The notes under the pieces: model-generated | Told to the model about the DNA's origin: nothing | Databases searched by the model: none | Seen by the model: only the letters and a program-made list of their open reading frames with translations | Assembly: GCA_902493855.1 (NCBI GenBank) | Contig: CABUQV010000031.1 | Location: 1 to 19,178 of the forward strand | Source of the DNA: an uncultured Collinsella sp. | Lineage (GTDB): Bacteria; Actinomycetota; Coriobacteriia; Coriobacteriales; Coriobacteriaceae | Direction of reading: 5' to 3' | Length of the DNA: 19,178 nucleotides | Part shown: positions 9,121-15,580 of the stretch, one piece after another | Layout of the letters: each line of letters starts with the position of its first letter | Position numbering within the stretch: position 1 is the first letter of the stretch | Translations under genes and position numbers: made by a program

Positions 9121-10303
9121 CGAGAAGCGCCTCCACTCCGGGCAGGGCCTTACCCTCGACGAGCTCCATGGAAGCGCCACCACCGGTGGAGATCCAGCTC
9201 ATCTTGTCGGCCAGGTTGAACTTGTTGACAGCCGCGACAGAGTCGCCACCGCCGATGATCGAGGTGCAGTCGGCCTCGGCGACAGCCTCGGCGATAGCCT
9301 GGGTGCCGTGAGCGAAGTTGTCGAACTCGAAGACGCCCATGGGGCCATTCCAGAACACAGTCTTGGCGCCCTTGACGGCCTCGGCGTAGAGCTCCTCGGT
9401 CTTAGGACCGATGTCCATGCCCTCGCGGTCGTCAGGGATAGCGTCGGAAGCGACAACCTCGGGGACAGCGTCCTCGCCAAAGTGATCGGCAACACGGTTG
9501 TCGATGGGGAGCAGGATCTTGACGCCCTTCTCCTCGGCCTTCTTGAGCATCTCGCCGGCGCGCTCGACCCAGTCCTCTTCCTTGAGGGACTGACCGACGG
9601 AAAGGCCCTGAGCCAGGAAGAAGGTGTAGGCCATGCCGCCACCGATGATCAGGGTGTCAGCAGAGTCGATGAGGTGATCGAGAACGCCGATCTTGGAGGA
9701 AACCTTGGAACCGCCGACGATGGCGACGAAGGGGCGCTCGGGCTCGGCGAAGATGCCGGTCAGCGTGTCGACCTCCTTCTCGAGCAGGAAGCCAGCGACG
9801 GCAGGCAGGTAAGCGGCGGGGCCCACGACGGAACCCTGGGCGCGGTGAGCGGTGCCGAAGGCATCGAGAACGAAGACGTCACCATAGGAAGCGAGCTTCT
9901 TCGCGATCTCGGGATCGTTCTTCTTCTCACGCTTATCGAAGCGGACGTTCTCGAGAACGAGAACCTTGCCCGGCTCGACGGCAGCGACAGCCTCGGCAGC
10001 CTTCTCGCCGTAAGTGTCGGCGACAAAGGCAACGTCGAGACCAGAGAGCTCGGCAAGCTTCTTGGCGACAGGCTCAAGGGAGAGCTCAGGCTGGAAGCCA
10101 GTGCCCTCGGGACGGCCGAGGTGGCTCATGAGGATGACGCGAGCGTTGTGCTCAACGAGATAGTTGATGGTGGGCAGGGCAGCCTTGATACGGGTGGTGT
10201 CGCCAACGACTCCATCCTTGATAGGCACGTTGAAGTCAACGCGGACGAGAACGCGCTTGCCGTCGACATCGATGTCGCGGACGGTCTTCTTGGTAAAGGC
10301 CAT
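9113..10303 (-). CDS. pgk: Phosphoglycerate kinase
   Basis: The enzyme transfers phosphate from 1,3-bisphosphoglycerate to ADP, the first ATP-yielding step of glycolysis. The 396-residue protein shows the N-domain signature RVLVRVDFNVPIKDG, the substrate-site SHLGRPEG, the hinge-region GGSKVSSKIGVLDHL, NGPMGVFE and the C-domain nucleotide loop GGGDSVAAV. The start at 10303 (MAFTKKTVRD) fits the family; an in-frame ATG at 10339 falls inside a leader hairpin and would add 12 unrelated residues. An AAAGG/AGAAG site precedes the chosen ATG. It is separated from gapA by a strong terminator and overlaps tpiA by 8 nt. Confidence 0.97.
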   Translation of the reverse strand: MAFTKKTVRDIDVDGKRVLVRVDFNVPIKDGVVGDTTRIKAALPTINYLVEHNARVILMSHLGRPEGTGFQPELSLEPVAKKLAELSGLDVAFVADTYGEKAAEAVAAVEPGKVLVLENVRFDKREKKNDPEIAKKLASYGDVFVLDAFGTAHRAQGSVVGPAAYLPAVAGFLLEKEVDTLTGIFAEPERPFVAIVGGSKVSSKIGVLDHLIDSADTLIIGGGMAYTFFLAQGLSVGQSLKEEDWVERAGEMLKKAEEKGVKILLPIDNRVADHFGEDAVPEVVASDAIPDDREGMDIGPKTEELYAEAVKGAKTVFWNGPMGVFEFDNFAHGTQAIAEAVAEADCTSIIGGGDSVAAVNKFNLADKMSWISTGGGASMELVEGKALPGVEALLDA

Positions 10304-10326
10304 GTTTGCTTCTACCTTTCGTACGT

Positions 10327-10349
10327 GTCTGCCTCCCATTACGGCAGAC
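10327..10349 (-). promoter_or_regulatory. Stem-loop in the pgk leader
   Basis: A perfect 7-bp stem (GTCTGCC at 10327-10333, GGCAGAC at 10343-10349) with a 9-nt loop lies between the gapA terminator and the pgk start codon. On the minus strand the region from stem to loop reads TGGGAGGC and so contains an SD-like GGGAGG. It may be a 5' stabilising hairpin or an RNase processing site on readthrough transcripts. Function is inferred. Confidence 0.45.
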
Positions 10350-10362
10350 GATTTACTATAAA

Positions 10363-10406
10363 AAGGGCGCGACCCTAGGGTGTAAGCCCTATAAGGCCGC
10401 GCCCTT
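10363..10406 (-). terminator. Rho-independent terminator between gapA and pgk
   Basis: AAGGGCGCG (10363-10371) pairs with CGCGCCCTT (10398-10406), and an inner AGGG/CCCT stem (10377-10380 with 10387-10390) caps it. On the minus strand the stem is followed by TTTATAG, giving a run of five T including the stem end. It lies about 40 nt past the gapA stop. Because only about 60 nt separate it from pgk, it probably lets partial readthrough set the gapA to pgk expression ratio. Confidence 0.85.
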
Positions 10407-10443
10407 CTTTAGACGCTCAACGAGCTATTCGCTAAAAGCTAAA

Positions 10444-11469
10444 TTAAGCAACGAACTTCTCGAAGTACTTGATGGTGCGGACCATCTGAGAGGTGTAGGA
10501 GTTCTCGTTGTCGTACCAAGAGGTGACCTGAACGAGGGTCTGGCCGTTGCCGAGGTCAGAGCACATGGTCTGAGTGGCGTCGAAGATGGAGCCGTGGGTC
10601 TCGCCGACGATGTCGCGGGAGACGATCTGGTCCTCGTTGTAGGCGAAGGTCTCGGAGATGGTGGCGGCGTAGGCCTTCATGGCAGCGTTGACCTCGTCGA
10701 CGGTGACCTTCTTGTCAACGACGGCGTAGAGGTTGGTCAGCGAGCCGGTCGGCGTCGGGACGCGCTGGGCGGCACCGATGAGCTTGCCGTTGAGCTCGGG
10801 GAGAACCAGGCCGATGGCCTTGGCAGCGCCCGTGGTGTTCGGGACGATGTTCTCGGAGCAGGCGCGGGAGCGACGGAAGTTGCCCTTGCGCTGCGGGCCG
10901 TCGAGCGGCATCTGGTCGCCGGTGAAGGCGTGGATGGTGGTCATGATGCCGGACACGATGGGAGCGAAGTCGTTCAGACCCTTGGCCATCGGGGCGAGGC
11001 AGTTGGTGGTGCAGGAAGCAGCGGAGATGATGTTGTCCTCAGCGGTCAGCGTCTCATGGTTGACGTTGTACACGATGGTGGGCAGATCGCTGCCGGCCGG
11101 AGCGGAGATGACGACCTTCTTGGCGCCAGCGTTGATGTGGGCCTGAGCCTTAGCCTTGCTGGTGTAGAAGCCGGTGCACTCGAGAACGACGTCGACGTCG
11201 AGGTCGCCCCAAGGCAGGTTGTTGGCGTCGGCCTCCTTGTAGATCTTGATCTCCTTGCCGTCAACGGTGATGGAATCCTCGCCAGCAACGACCTCGTGAT
11301 CGCGAGCGTAGTTGCCCTGCGTGGAGTCGTACTTCAGCAGGTAAGCGAGCATATCGGGAGAGGTGAGGTCGTTGATAGCGACGATCTCGGAGCCCTCATG
11401 ACCGAACATCTGACGGAAAGCCAGACGACCGATGCGACCGAAGCCGTTAATAGCAACCTTTACTGCCAT
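10444..11469 (-). CDS. gapA: Glyceraldehyde-3-phosphate dehydrogenase, type I
   Basis: The enzyme oxidises and phosphorylates glyceraldehyde 3-phosphate with NAD to 1,3-bisphosphoglycerate. The 341-residue protein has the nucleotide-binding INGFGRIGRL at residues 7-16, an aspartate in INDLT (Asp34) that favours NAD over NADP, and the catalytic cysteine in ASCTTNCLAP (Cys153). The C-terminal SWYDNENSYTSQMV is also typical. The start at 11469 was chosen because AAAGGAG lies 6 nt upstream and the family N-terminus MAVKVAINGFG begins there; the longer in-frame ATG at 11571 lies upstream of the likely promoter -10 box. It has its own AT-rich promoter region and a following terminator, consistent with a highly expressed gene. 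Confidence 0.97.
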   Translation of the reverse strand: MAVKVAINGFGRIGRLAFRQMFGHEGSEIVAINDLTSPDMLAYLLKYDSTQGNYARDHEVVAGEDSITVDGKEIKIYKEADANNLPWGDLDVDVVLECTGFYTSKAKAQAHINAGAKKVVISAPAGSDLPTIVYNVNHETLTAEDNIISAASCTTNCLAPMAKGLNDFAPIVSGIMTTIHAFTGDQMPLDGPQRKGNFRRSRACSENIVPNTTGAAKAIGLVLPELNGKLIGAAQRVPTPTGSLTNLYAVVDKKVTVDEVNAAMKAYAATISETFAYNEDQIVSRDIVGETHGSIFDATQTMCSDLGNGQTLVQVTSWYDNENSYTSQMVRTIKYFEKFVA

Positions 11470-11541
11470 TGTGTCTCCTTTCGTAAGGCCCCCGCGAGCT
11501 ACAGCGCCCGCCGTTGAGGCCCACAAACTAACCACTCGCCT

Positions 11542-11547
11542 AATATA
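11542..11547 (-). promoter_or_regulatory. Putative -10 box of the gapA promoter
   Basis: TATATT on the minus strand (11542-11547) lies about 70 nt upstream of the gapA start. It is preceded by an eight-base A tract on that strand (11550-11557) and a strongly AT-rich stretch unlike the GC-rich surroundings. No good -35 hexamer is present at 16-18 nt, so it may depend on an activator or an upstream AT-rich element. Confidence 0.45.
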
Positions 11548-11603
11548 CCTTTTTTTTGACTTGAATTTCACGAGAATGCTCGAAATTGAAAATCAAATTT
11601 ACG

Positions 11604-11617
11604 TTAAAACGTTTTAA
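11604..11617. promoter_or_regulatory. 14-bp cre-like palindrome upstream of gapA
   Basis: TTAAAACGTTTTAA is a perfect palindrome with the central CG typical of LacI-family operators. It matches the catabolite-responsive element pattern (TGWAARCGYTWNCW) at most positions. It lies about 57 bp upstream of the putative gapA -10 box, in the 193-nt whiA-gapA spacer, a position suited to activation rather than blockage. The regulator is not identified. Confidence 0.5.
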
Positions 11618-11662
11618 AGAATAAAATAGCAGCTAAATCCGTATATAAGTCGATACTTCAAA

Positions 11663-12592
11663 CTACTTGTTTGCTTCAATGAGCTTTTCAAGCCTCAAAA
11701 CGCGATGGTACAGGGCAGACTTCGACAAGGGAGGGTCAGCCATCTCCCCCAAATCACGCAGCGACAGATCGGGATAGCGCTCGCGCAGGTCGCAAAAGAC
11801 TGCCAAGGCGTCCGGAAGCGTGTCGCGCAAACCCCGCTGTTCGAGCTCATCGATCAACGCAAGCTGATGCTGGGCGGCACCCGCACTTCTGGTCTGATTG
11901 GCCAGTTCGGCATTCACGCGACGGTTTACGTCGTTCTTAACCAATTTGACCGCGCGCGCTTCCTCGATCTCGGCAACGCTGCGCTTGGCGCCGACCAGCT
12001 TTAGGAGCTGCTCGATCTCCTCGGCGCTCTTAATGTAGACAGCAAAGGATCCGCGCCGCGCGTTAACGCGCGCATGGACTCCAATCTGCTCCAATAGATC
12101 GCAAAGTCCCCGGGCATATTGCTCGCCCTGCACCGCGATCTCCAAATGAAAATCGCCGCGTGGATCGGCCACGAAACCGCCGGCGATGAGCGCGCCGCGG
12201 ATGTAGGCAAGCCTGCAGCAGGGACGGGCAACGATGTGCCGGGGAACACCGGCGACGAGCCCTCCCCTGCGGTCGAGAATGCCCAGCAGCACCAGAGCCT
12301 TGTCCAGGTCGGGTTGATCGGGCAGGGTAATGAGATAGTTACGGACCTTATGCAAGACCGATTTACGAACGGTGAATTCCGTTTTGAGCTTAAGGATGCG
12401 ATGCGTCAGCGTGATCATCGTGCGCGCGACGGCGCCCGTCTCGGTCGCGACCGTCAAACGATACCGCCCGGAGCCGGCCAGCGAAAGTGTACCGCTCACA
12501 CGCGTCAGGGCGGCAAGCGTCGACAAATCGCAGTATTCACATTCGGGTTCGCAGCGCGCGAGCTCGTCACGCACCTCGGCGGTAAACGACAT
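11663..12592 (-). CDS. whiA: DNA-binding protein WhiA
   Basis: WhiA is a conserved Gram-positive DNA-binding protein that controls sporulation genes in Streptomyces and affects division and chromosome segregation in Bacillus. The 309-residue protein has the N-terminal start MSFTAEVRDEL, a degenerate LAGLIDADG-like fold (residues roughly 20-210), and the conserved linker VNRRVNAELANQTRSAGAAQ. It ends in a C-terminal helix-turn-helix where LSLRDLGEMADPPLSKSALYHR is recognisable. It is not a homing endonuclease, since the family has lost catalysis. It starts 6 nt after the rapZ stop, with only a weak TAGG site, suggesting coupling to rapZ. The usual yvcK gene between the two is missing. Confidence 0.95.
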   Translation of the reverse strand: MSFTAEVRDELARCEPECEYCDLSTLAALTRVSGTLSLAGSGRYRLTVATETGAVARTMITLTHRILKLKTEFTVRKSVLHKVRNYLITLPDQPDLDKALVLLGILDRRGGLVAGVPRHIVARPCCRLAYIRGALIAGGFVADPRGDFHLEIAVQGEQYARGLCDLLEQIGVHARVNARRGSFAVYIKSAEEIEQLLKLVGAKRSVAEIEEARAVKLVKNDVNRRVNAELANQTRSAGAAQHQLALIDELEQRGLRDTLPDALAVFCDLRERYPDLSLRDLGEMADPPLSKSALYHRVLRLEKLIEANK

Positions 12593-12598
12593 GCAGGC

Positions 12599-13519
12599 CT
12601 ATGCTTTCGTGTTGGCGCGCGACAGGTCGCGATGGGAAATGCTCACATGATATTGGGCACCTTCTAAATAACGTGCCGTGGCCTCGGCGATGGCAACGCT
12701 GCGGTGTTGACCGCCCGTGCAGCCGATGGCAATAGAAAGCTGTGGCTTGCCCTCCGCGATATAGCCGGGCATGACCGTATCGAGCAGCTGCGTCCAGGCC
12801 TTCCAGAACTCCTGGGTCTTGGGATGGTCCAGAACAAAGTCGGAGACCTTTTTATCGAGACCGGTCATGGTGCGCATCTCGGGATCGTAGAACGGATTGG
12901 GCAGGAAGCGGACGTCGATCATAATGTCCGCCTCGACGGGCATGCCGTGCTTAAAGCCAAACGAGAACACGTGAACGTCCATGAGCTGCTGGTCGGACAG
13001 CTCGGAGAACGCCATGCGCAATTTGTTGCGCAGGGCAGAGGTGCGCAGGCGGCTCGTGTCGATGATCATATCGGCTCGATCGCGCACGCCCTGCAGCTGC
13101 AGGCGCTCGCGCTGAATCGCATCGGCCGTAGTCTCCCCCGGCTTGGCAATGGGGTGGCGGCGGCGGTTTTCGCTATAACGACGGATCAGCACCTCGTCAG
13201 AGGCCTCGAGAAACACGATGTCACAGCTCATCTCGCGCTCCTCGAGCGCGGCAACGGCATCGAGCAGCTCATCGAACAAGCCCTGGCTGCGCAGGTCGCA
13301 GGTGACGGCAAGATGCCTGCCCACGCCCGTATTGATGCCGACGAGTTCGGCAAGCTGGGCGATCAGACGCGGAGGCAAGTTGTCGATGCAAAAATAGCCC
13401 ATGTCCTCGAACACATGCATGGCCTGCGTTCGGCCCGATCCGGACATTCCGGTGATGATGACGATATCGGGGATGCGCTCCGAGCGCTCCGCCGCATCCA
13501 TGGCATCTCCCTTTTGCAT
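12599..13519 (-). CDS. rapZ: RNase adapter / nucleotide-binding protein RapZ (YvcJ family)
   Basis: RapZ proteins bind nucleotides; in E. coli RapZ senses glucosamine-6-phosphate and directs decay of a regulatory RNA for GlmS. The 306-residue protein has a P-loop GMSGSGRT with Arg in place of the usual Lys, then FEDMGYFCIDNLPPRL. Further markers are the VFLEASDEVLIRRYSENRRRHP segment and the C-terminal GCTGGQHRSVAIAEATARYL and HRDLSR. Two starts are plausible: the ATG at 13519 has AGGAGG 5 nt upstream, and the ATG at 13501 (MDAAERS) has AAGGGAG. The upstream one was chosen for its stronger site. The gene lies just behind a terminator-like hairpin. Its molecular role in this organism is unknown. 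Confidence 0.94.
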   Translation of the reverse strand: MQKGDAMDAAERSERIPDIVIITGMSGSGRTQAMHVFEDMGYFCIDNLPPRLIAQLAELVGINTGVGRHLAVTCDLRSQGLFDELLDAVAALEEREMSCDIVFLEASDEVLIRRYSENRRRHPIAKPGETTADAIQRERLQLQGVRDRADMIIDTSRLRTSALRNKLRMAFSELSDQQLMDVHVFSFGFKHGMPVEADIMIDVRFLPNPFYDPEMRTMTGLDKKVSDFVLDHPKTQEFWKAWTQLLDTVMPGYIAEGKPQLSIAIGCTGGQHRSVAIAEATARYLEGAQYHVSISHRDLSRANTKA

Positions 13520-13537
13520 GTGTGCCTCCTAAAACAA

Positions 13538-13566
13538 GCGCGGGACCCGGCCAGCGGATCCCGCGC
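13538..13566 (-). terminator. Terminator or attenuator between nanE and rapZ
   Basis: GCGCGGGA (13538-13545) pairs with TCCCGCGC (13559-13566), with further C-G pairs inside a GC-rich loop. On the minus strand TTGTTTT follows directly, as in an intrinsic terminator, and the rapZ AGGAGG site begins in the very next bases. It probably ends the nan transcript. Because no room is left for a promoter after it, rapZ must be transcribed through it. Confidence 0.75.
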
Positions 13567-13584
13567 GATCAATTGCCTTTATTG

Positions 13585-13590
13585 AGTATA
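13585..13590 (-). promoter_or_regulatory. Possible -10 box for rapZ
   Basis: TATACT on the minus strand lies between the nanE stop and the terminator-like hairpin. Transcription would begin near 13578 and place the hairpin inside a leader of about 60 nt. No convincing -35 hexamer was found, so this is tentative. Confidence 0.3.
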
Positions 13591-13617
13591 CCGCCCCAAG
13601 CGGATACGAGGCCTGTC

Positions 13618-14304
13618 TTACGCCTCAAGCGCAGCCTTGAACCAACTTGTAATACTCGTGGGGTGCGTGATGGCGGTGCCGACGACAACGGCCCAGGCGC
13701 CCGCATCGATCGCGGCGCGGGCCTCCTCGGGCGTGTGCACGCGGCCCTCGCAGATGATGGGAAGACCGGGGAATTCCTCGGTCGCCTGACGCAGAAGCGG
13801 CAGATCGGGGCCATCGGCCATGGTGCAGTCGATGGCGGCAACACCGTGAGAAAGCGTAGTGGATACCAGGTCAAAGCCCATGTCGACAGCACGGCGAATG
13901 TCCTCGATGGTGGCACAGTCGGCCATCAGGAGCACACCCTCCTCGTGCAGCGGGCGGAAGGTGTCCTCGACGGTCTTGCCATCGGGACGCGGGCGATCAG
14001 TGGCATCAATTGCCACGATGTCAGCACCCGCGGCAACGCAGGCGCGAGCATGACGCAGCGTCGGCGTGATGTAGACGCCCTCGTGTCCATCCTTCCACAA
14101 GCCGATAACAGGAACCTCACAGCGACCCTTAATGGCGGCAATGTCGGCAAGACCCTGGCAACGAATAGCGGCGGCGCCGCCAAGCTCGCAGGCGCGAGAC
14201 ATTTGAGCCATGGTCTCGGGCGTACGAAGCGGCTCGCCCATATACGCCTGAACGCTCACGACGAGCTTGCCCTTCAGGGACTGGATCAAAGGATCAACGG
14301 TCAT
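13618..14304 (-). CDS. nanE: N-acetylmannosamine-6-phosphate 2-epimerase NanE
   Basis: The enzyme converts ManNAc-6-phosphate to GlcNAc-6-phosphate, linking sialic acid to amino-sugar catabolism. The 228-residue TIM barrel shows the NanE markers: the N-terminal LVVSVQAYMGEPL, the catalytic-site lysine in VPVIGLWKDGHEGVYITPT (Lys71), IDATDRPRPDG, and the phosphate-binding EGRVHTPEEA and VVVGTAITHP. The start at 14304 (MTVDPL) fits the family; an in-frame ATG at 14343 lies inside the upstream palindrome. The ribosome binding site (AAAGG about 11 nt away) is weak. It is the last gene of the nan operon, separated from nanK by a 98-nt inverted repeat that could lower its expression. Confidence 0.94.
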   Translation of the reverse strand: MTVDPLIQSLKGKLVVSVQAYMGEPLRTPETMAQMSRACELGGAAAIRCQGLADIAAIKGRCEVPVIGLWKDGHEGVYITPTLRHARACVAAGADIVAIDATDRPRPDGKTVEDTFRPLHEEGVLLMADCATIEDIRRAVDMGFDLVSTTLSHGVAAIDCTMADGPDLPLLRQATEEFPGLPIICEGRVHTPEEARAAIDAGAWAVVVGTAITHPTSITSWFKAALEA

Positions 14305-14329
14305 GTTCGACTCAACCTTTCTCAAAACA

Positions 14330-14427
14330 GCCTTCTGAGACACCGCACCTTGACGTTCAAACCGTCGCTCACGTACCGAAGTACGCTTCGCTCCTCTTTC
14401 ACGTCAATCTGCGGCACCTCAGAAGGC
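14330..14427 (-). repeat. 98-nt nested inverted repeat between nanK and nanE
   Basis: Three matching arm pairs nest symmetrically: GCCTTCTGAG/CTCAGAAGGC (14330-14339 with 14418-14427), CCGCA/TGCGG (14343-14347 with 14410-14414) and TTGACGT/ACGTCAA (14350-14356 with 14401-14407). An apical CGTAC/GTACG stem has, on the minus strand, a C(TTCG)G tetraloop. Together they give 27 base pairs interrupted by symmetric internal loops and one larger loop. The element fills the nanK-nanE spacer without touching either gene. It has the look of an RNA structure or a dispersed palindromic repeat; no second copy occurs in this window. Confidence 0.75.
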
Positions 14428-14444
14428 GCACTTGGTAGTTATGT

Positions 14445-15410
14445 TTACTTCAACGATGCAAGAAGGTGTTCGGCGGCACCGATGAGCGGAGCATCGCCCT
14501 CCAGAGAACCGATGAGGATCGGCGTGTCCTGAAGCGGATCGAGCGCCTGGCTGGCATAGCCCTCGTGCACCGAATCCTTCCACGTCTGCGAACGCCAATC
14601 GGGACCTTGGTGAATCACGCCGCCCGAAAGCACGATGACCTCAGGGTCCAGAATGTTAGCGAGCGAGCCCAAGCTGGCACCCAGCGCAAAGCCGGCGTCA
14701 TGGATGACCTCGGTCGCCTTTGCGTCGCCCGCACAGCACAGGTCGTTCACGTCGCGACCGACCGAAGGACGGCTGGGGTCGACGCGACCAAAGCGCTCAT
14801 CGTACATACGACCAATGGAAGTGCCCGAAGCAACCGATTCAAGATGACCAGAACGTCCGCAGGCGCAGGGAATGCCGGCGGCAGCCGAGCACTCGATGTG
14901 GCCCATATGACCGGCAGCACCATGGAAGCCCTGCATCACGCGGCCGTTCTCGACATATGCGCCGCCGATGCCCGTGCCGATGCCCAGGCACAAGACGGAG
15001 AACTTGCCCTTGCCGACGCCCCAGTGGGCCTCGCCCAGAGCATGAGCCTGCACGTCGCCCACAACGGCAACGGGGAGACCAAGGTCCTCGCGCAGACGCG
15101 GCCCCAACTGAACGCCGGACCAGCCGGGCATAATCTCGTTGGCATACGCGATGGCGCCCGTCTTGGGATCGACGACGCCTGCGGCACCGATACCGACACC
15201 GAGGACCTCGACATCGGGATTCGCCTCAAGAGCAGCCTTGATGGACGCCTCGATACGCTGGAAGACGGCCTCGCCGCCCTCCTGGGCCTCGGTAGGAACC
15301 TCGGCCTCAAAAACGGGATGGGGCACGCTGCCGTCAGCCGGGTACTCCATAATGGCGGTCGCGATCTTAGTTCCGCCGATATCGACAGAGCAGACGTACT
15401 TGTTCTCCAT
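14445..15410 (-). CDS. nanK: ROK-family kinase, probable N-acetylmannosamine kinase NanK
   Basis: It probably phosphorylates ManNAc at position 6 with ATP, the second step of sialic acid breakdown. The 321-residue protein has the ATP-binding DIGGTKIATAI (residues 10-20), the GIGAAGVVDPKTG motif, the catalytic aspartate in VVGDVQAHALGE (Asp119), and LGIGTGIGG. The ROK zinc region reads GHMGHIEC and CACGRSGHLE: His171, Cys182 and Cys184 are present but the usual third Cys is His189. The Glu of the common GExGH motif is replaced by His168. The ATG at 15410 has AAGGAG 6 nt upstream. Substrate is inferred from the neighbouring nanA and nanE; ROK sequence alone would also fit a glucokinase. Confidence 0.85.
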   Translation of the reverse strand: MENKYVCSVDIGGTKIATAIMEYPADGSVPHPVFEAEVPTEAQEGGEAVFQRIEASIKAALEANPDVEVLGVGIGAAGVVDPKTGAIAYANEIMPGWSGVQLGPRLREDLGLPVAVVGDVQAHALGEAHWGVGKGKFSVLCLGIGTGIGGAYVENGRVMQGFHGAAGHMGHIECSAAAGIPCACGRSGHLESVASGTSIGRMYDERFGRVDPSRPSVGRDVNDLCCAGDAKATEVIHDAGFALGASLGSLANILDPEVIVLSGGVIHQGPDWRSQTWKDSVHEGYASQALDPLQDTPILIGSLEGDAPLIGAAEHLLASLK

Positions 15411-15452
15411 GTCGTTCTCCTTAGGAGATAAAAACAACTACAGGAAATGAAG

Positions 15453-15468
15453 GCGGTGTTATCGCCGC
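15453..15468 (-). promoter_or_regulatory. Small hairpin in the nanK leader
   Basis: GCGGTG (15453-15458) pairs with CGCCGC (15463-15468) through five Watson-Crick pairs and one wobble around a TTAT loop. It lies about 40 nt upstream of the nanK start, next to the larger palindrome. It may be part of an mRNA processing region; no function is shown. Confidence 0.35.
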
Positions 15469-15484
15469 AGCATGATAAAGGTTT

Positions 15485-15574
15485 CCCAGGTGCCCAAGGT
15501 TGGGGTGAAAGTGGTCGGGCGTTGACCTAATGGGTCACGCCCGACCACTTGAGCCCCAAGATCGGGTGCCTGGG
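15485..15574 (-). repeat. 90-nt inverted repeat between nanA and nanK
   Basis: The core is a perfect 13-bp match (AAGTGGTCGGGCG at 15509-15521, CGCCCGACCACTT at 15538-15550). It is topped by TGACC/GGTCA and continued outward by TTGGGG/CCCCAA (15500-15505 with 15554-15559) and TGCCC/GGGTG with wobbles. CCCAGG/CCTGGG closes the base (15485-15490 with 15569-15574). It begins 6 nt after the nanA stop codon and occupies over half of the 170-nt spacer. No T-run follows on the minus strand, so it is not a standard terminator. The sequence is unrelated to the nanK-nanE palindrome. Confidence 0.75.
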
Positions 15575-15580
15575 GAAGCT

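Noticed and set aside
8323..11517. Successive long plus-strand frames opposite tpiA, pgk and gapA
   Set aside because: They mirror highly expressed glycolytic genes with strongly biased codons; none has a convincing ribosome binding site or domain.
11556..11561. Plus-strand TTGACT as a -35 box
   Set aside because: No -10 hexamer follows at 16-18 nt, and no plus-strand gene lies downstream.
11470..11571. N-terminal extension of gapA to an upstream ATG
   Set aside because: It would add 34 unrelated residues and cross the putative promoter, while the inner ATG has AAAGGAG at ideal spacing.
11663..12592. WhiA as a mobile homing endonuclease
   Set aside because: The LAGLIDADG-like fold is a known feature of WhiA, which carries the normal C-terminal helix-turn-helix and sits in its conserved context.
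14330..15574. The two long palindromes as insertion-sequence remnants
   Set aside because: Neither encodes a transposase fragment, their arm sequences are unrelated, and no flanking target duplication was seen.
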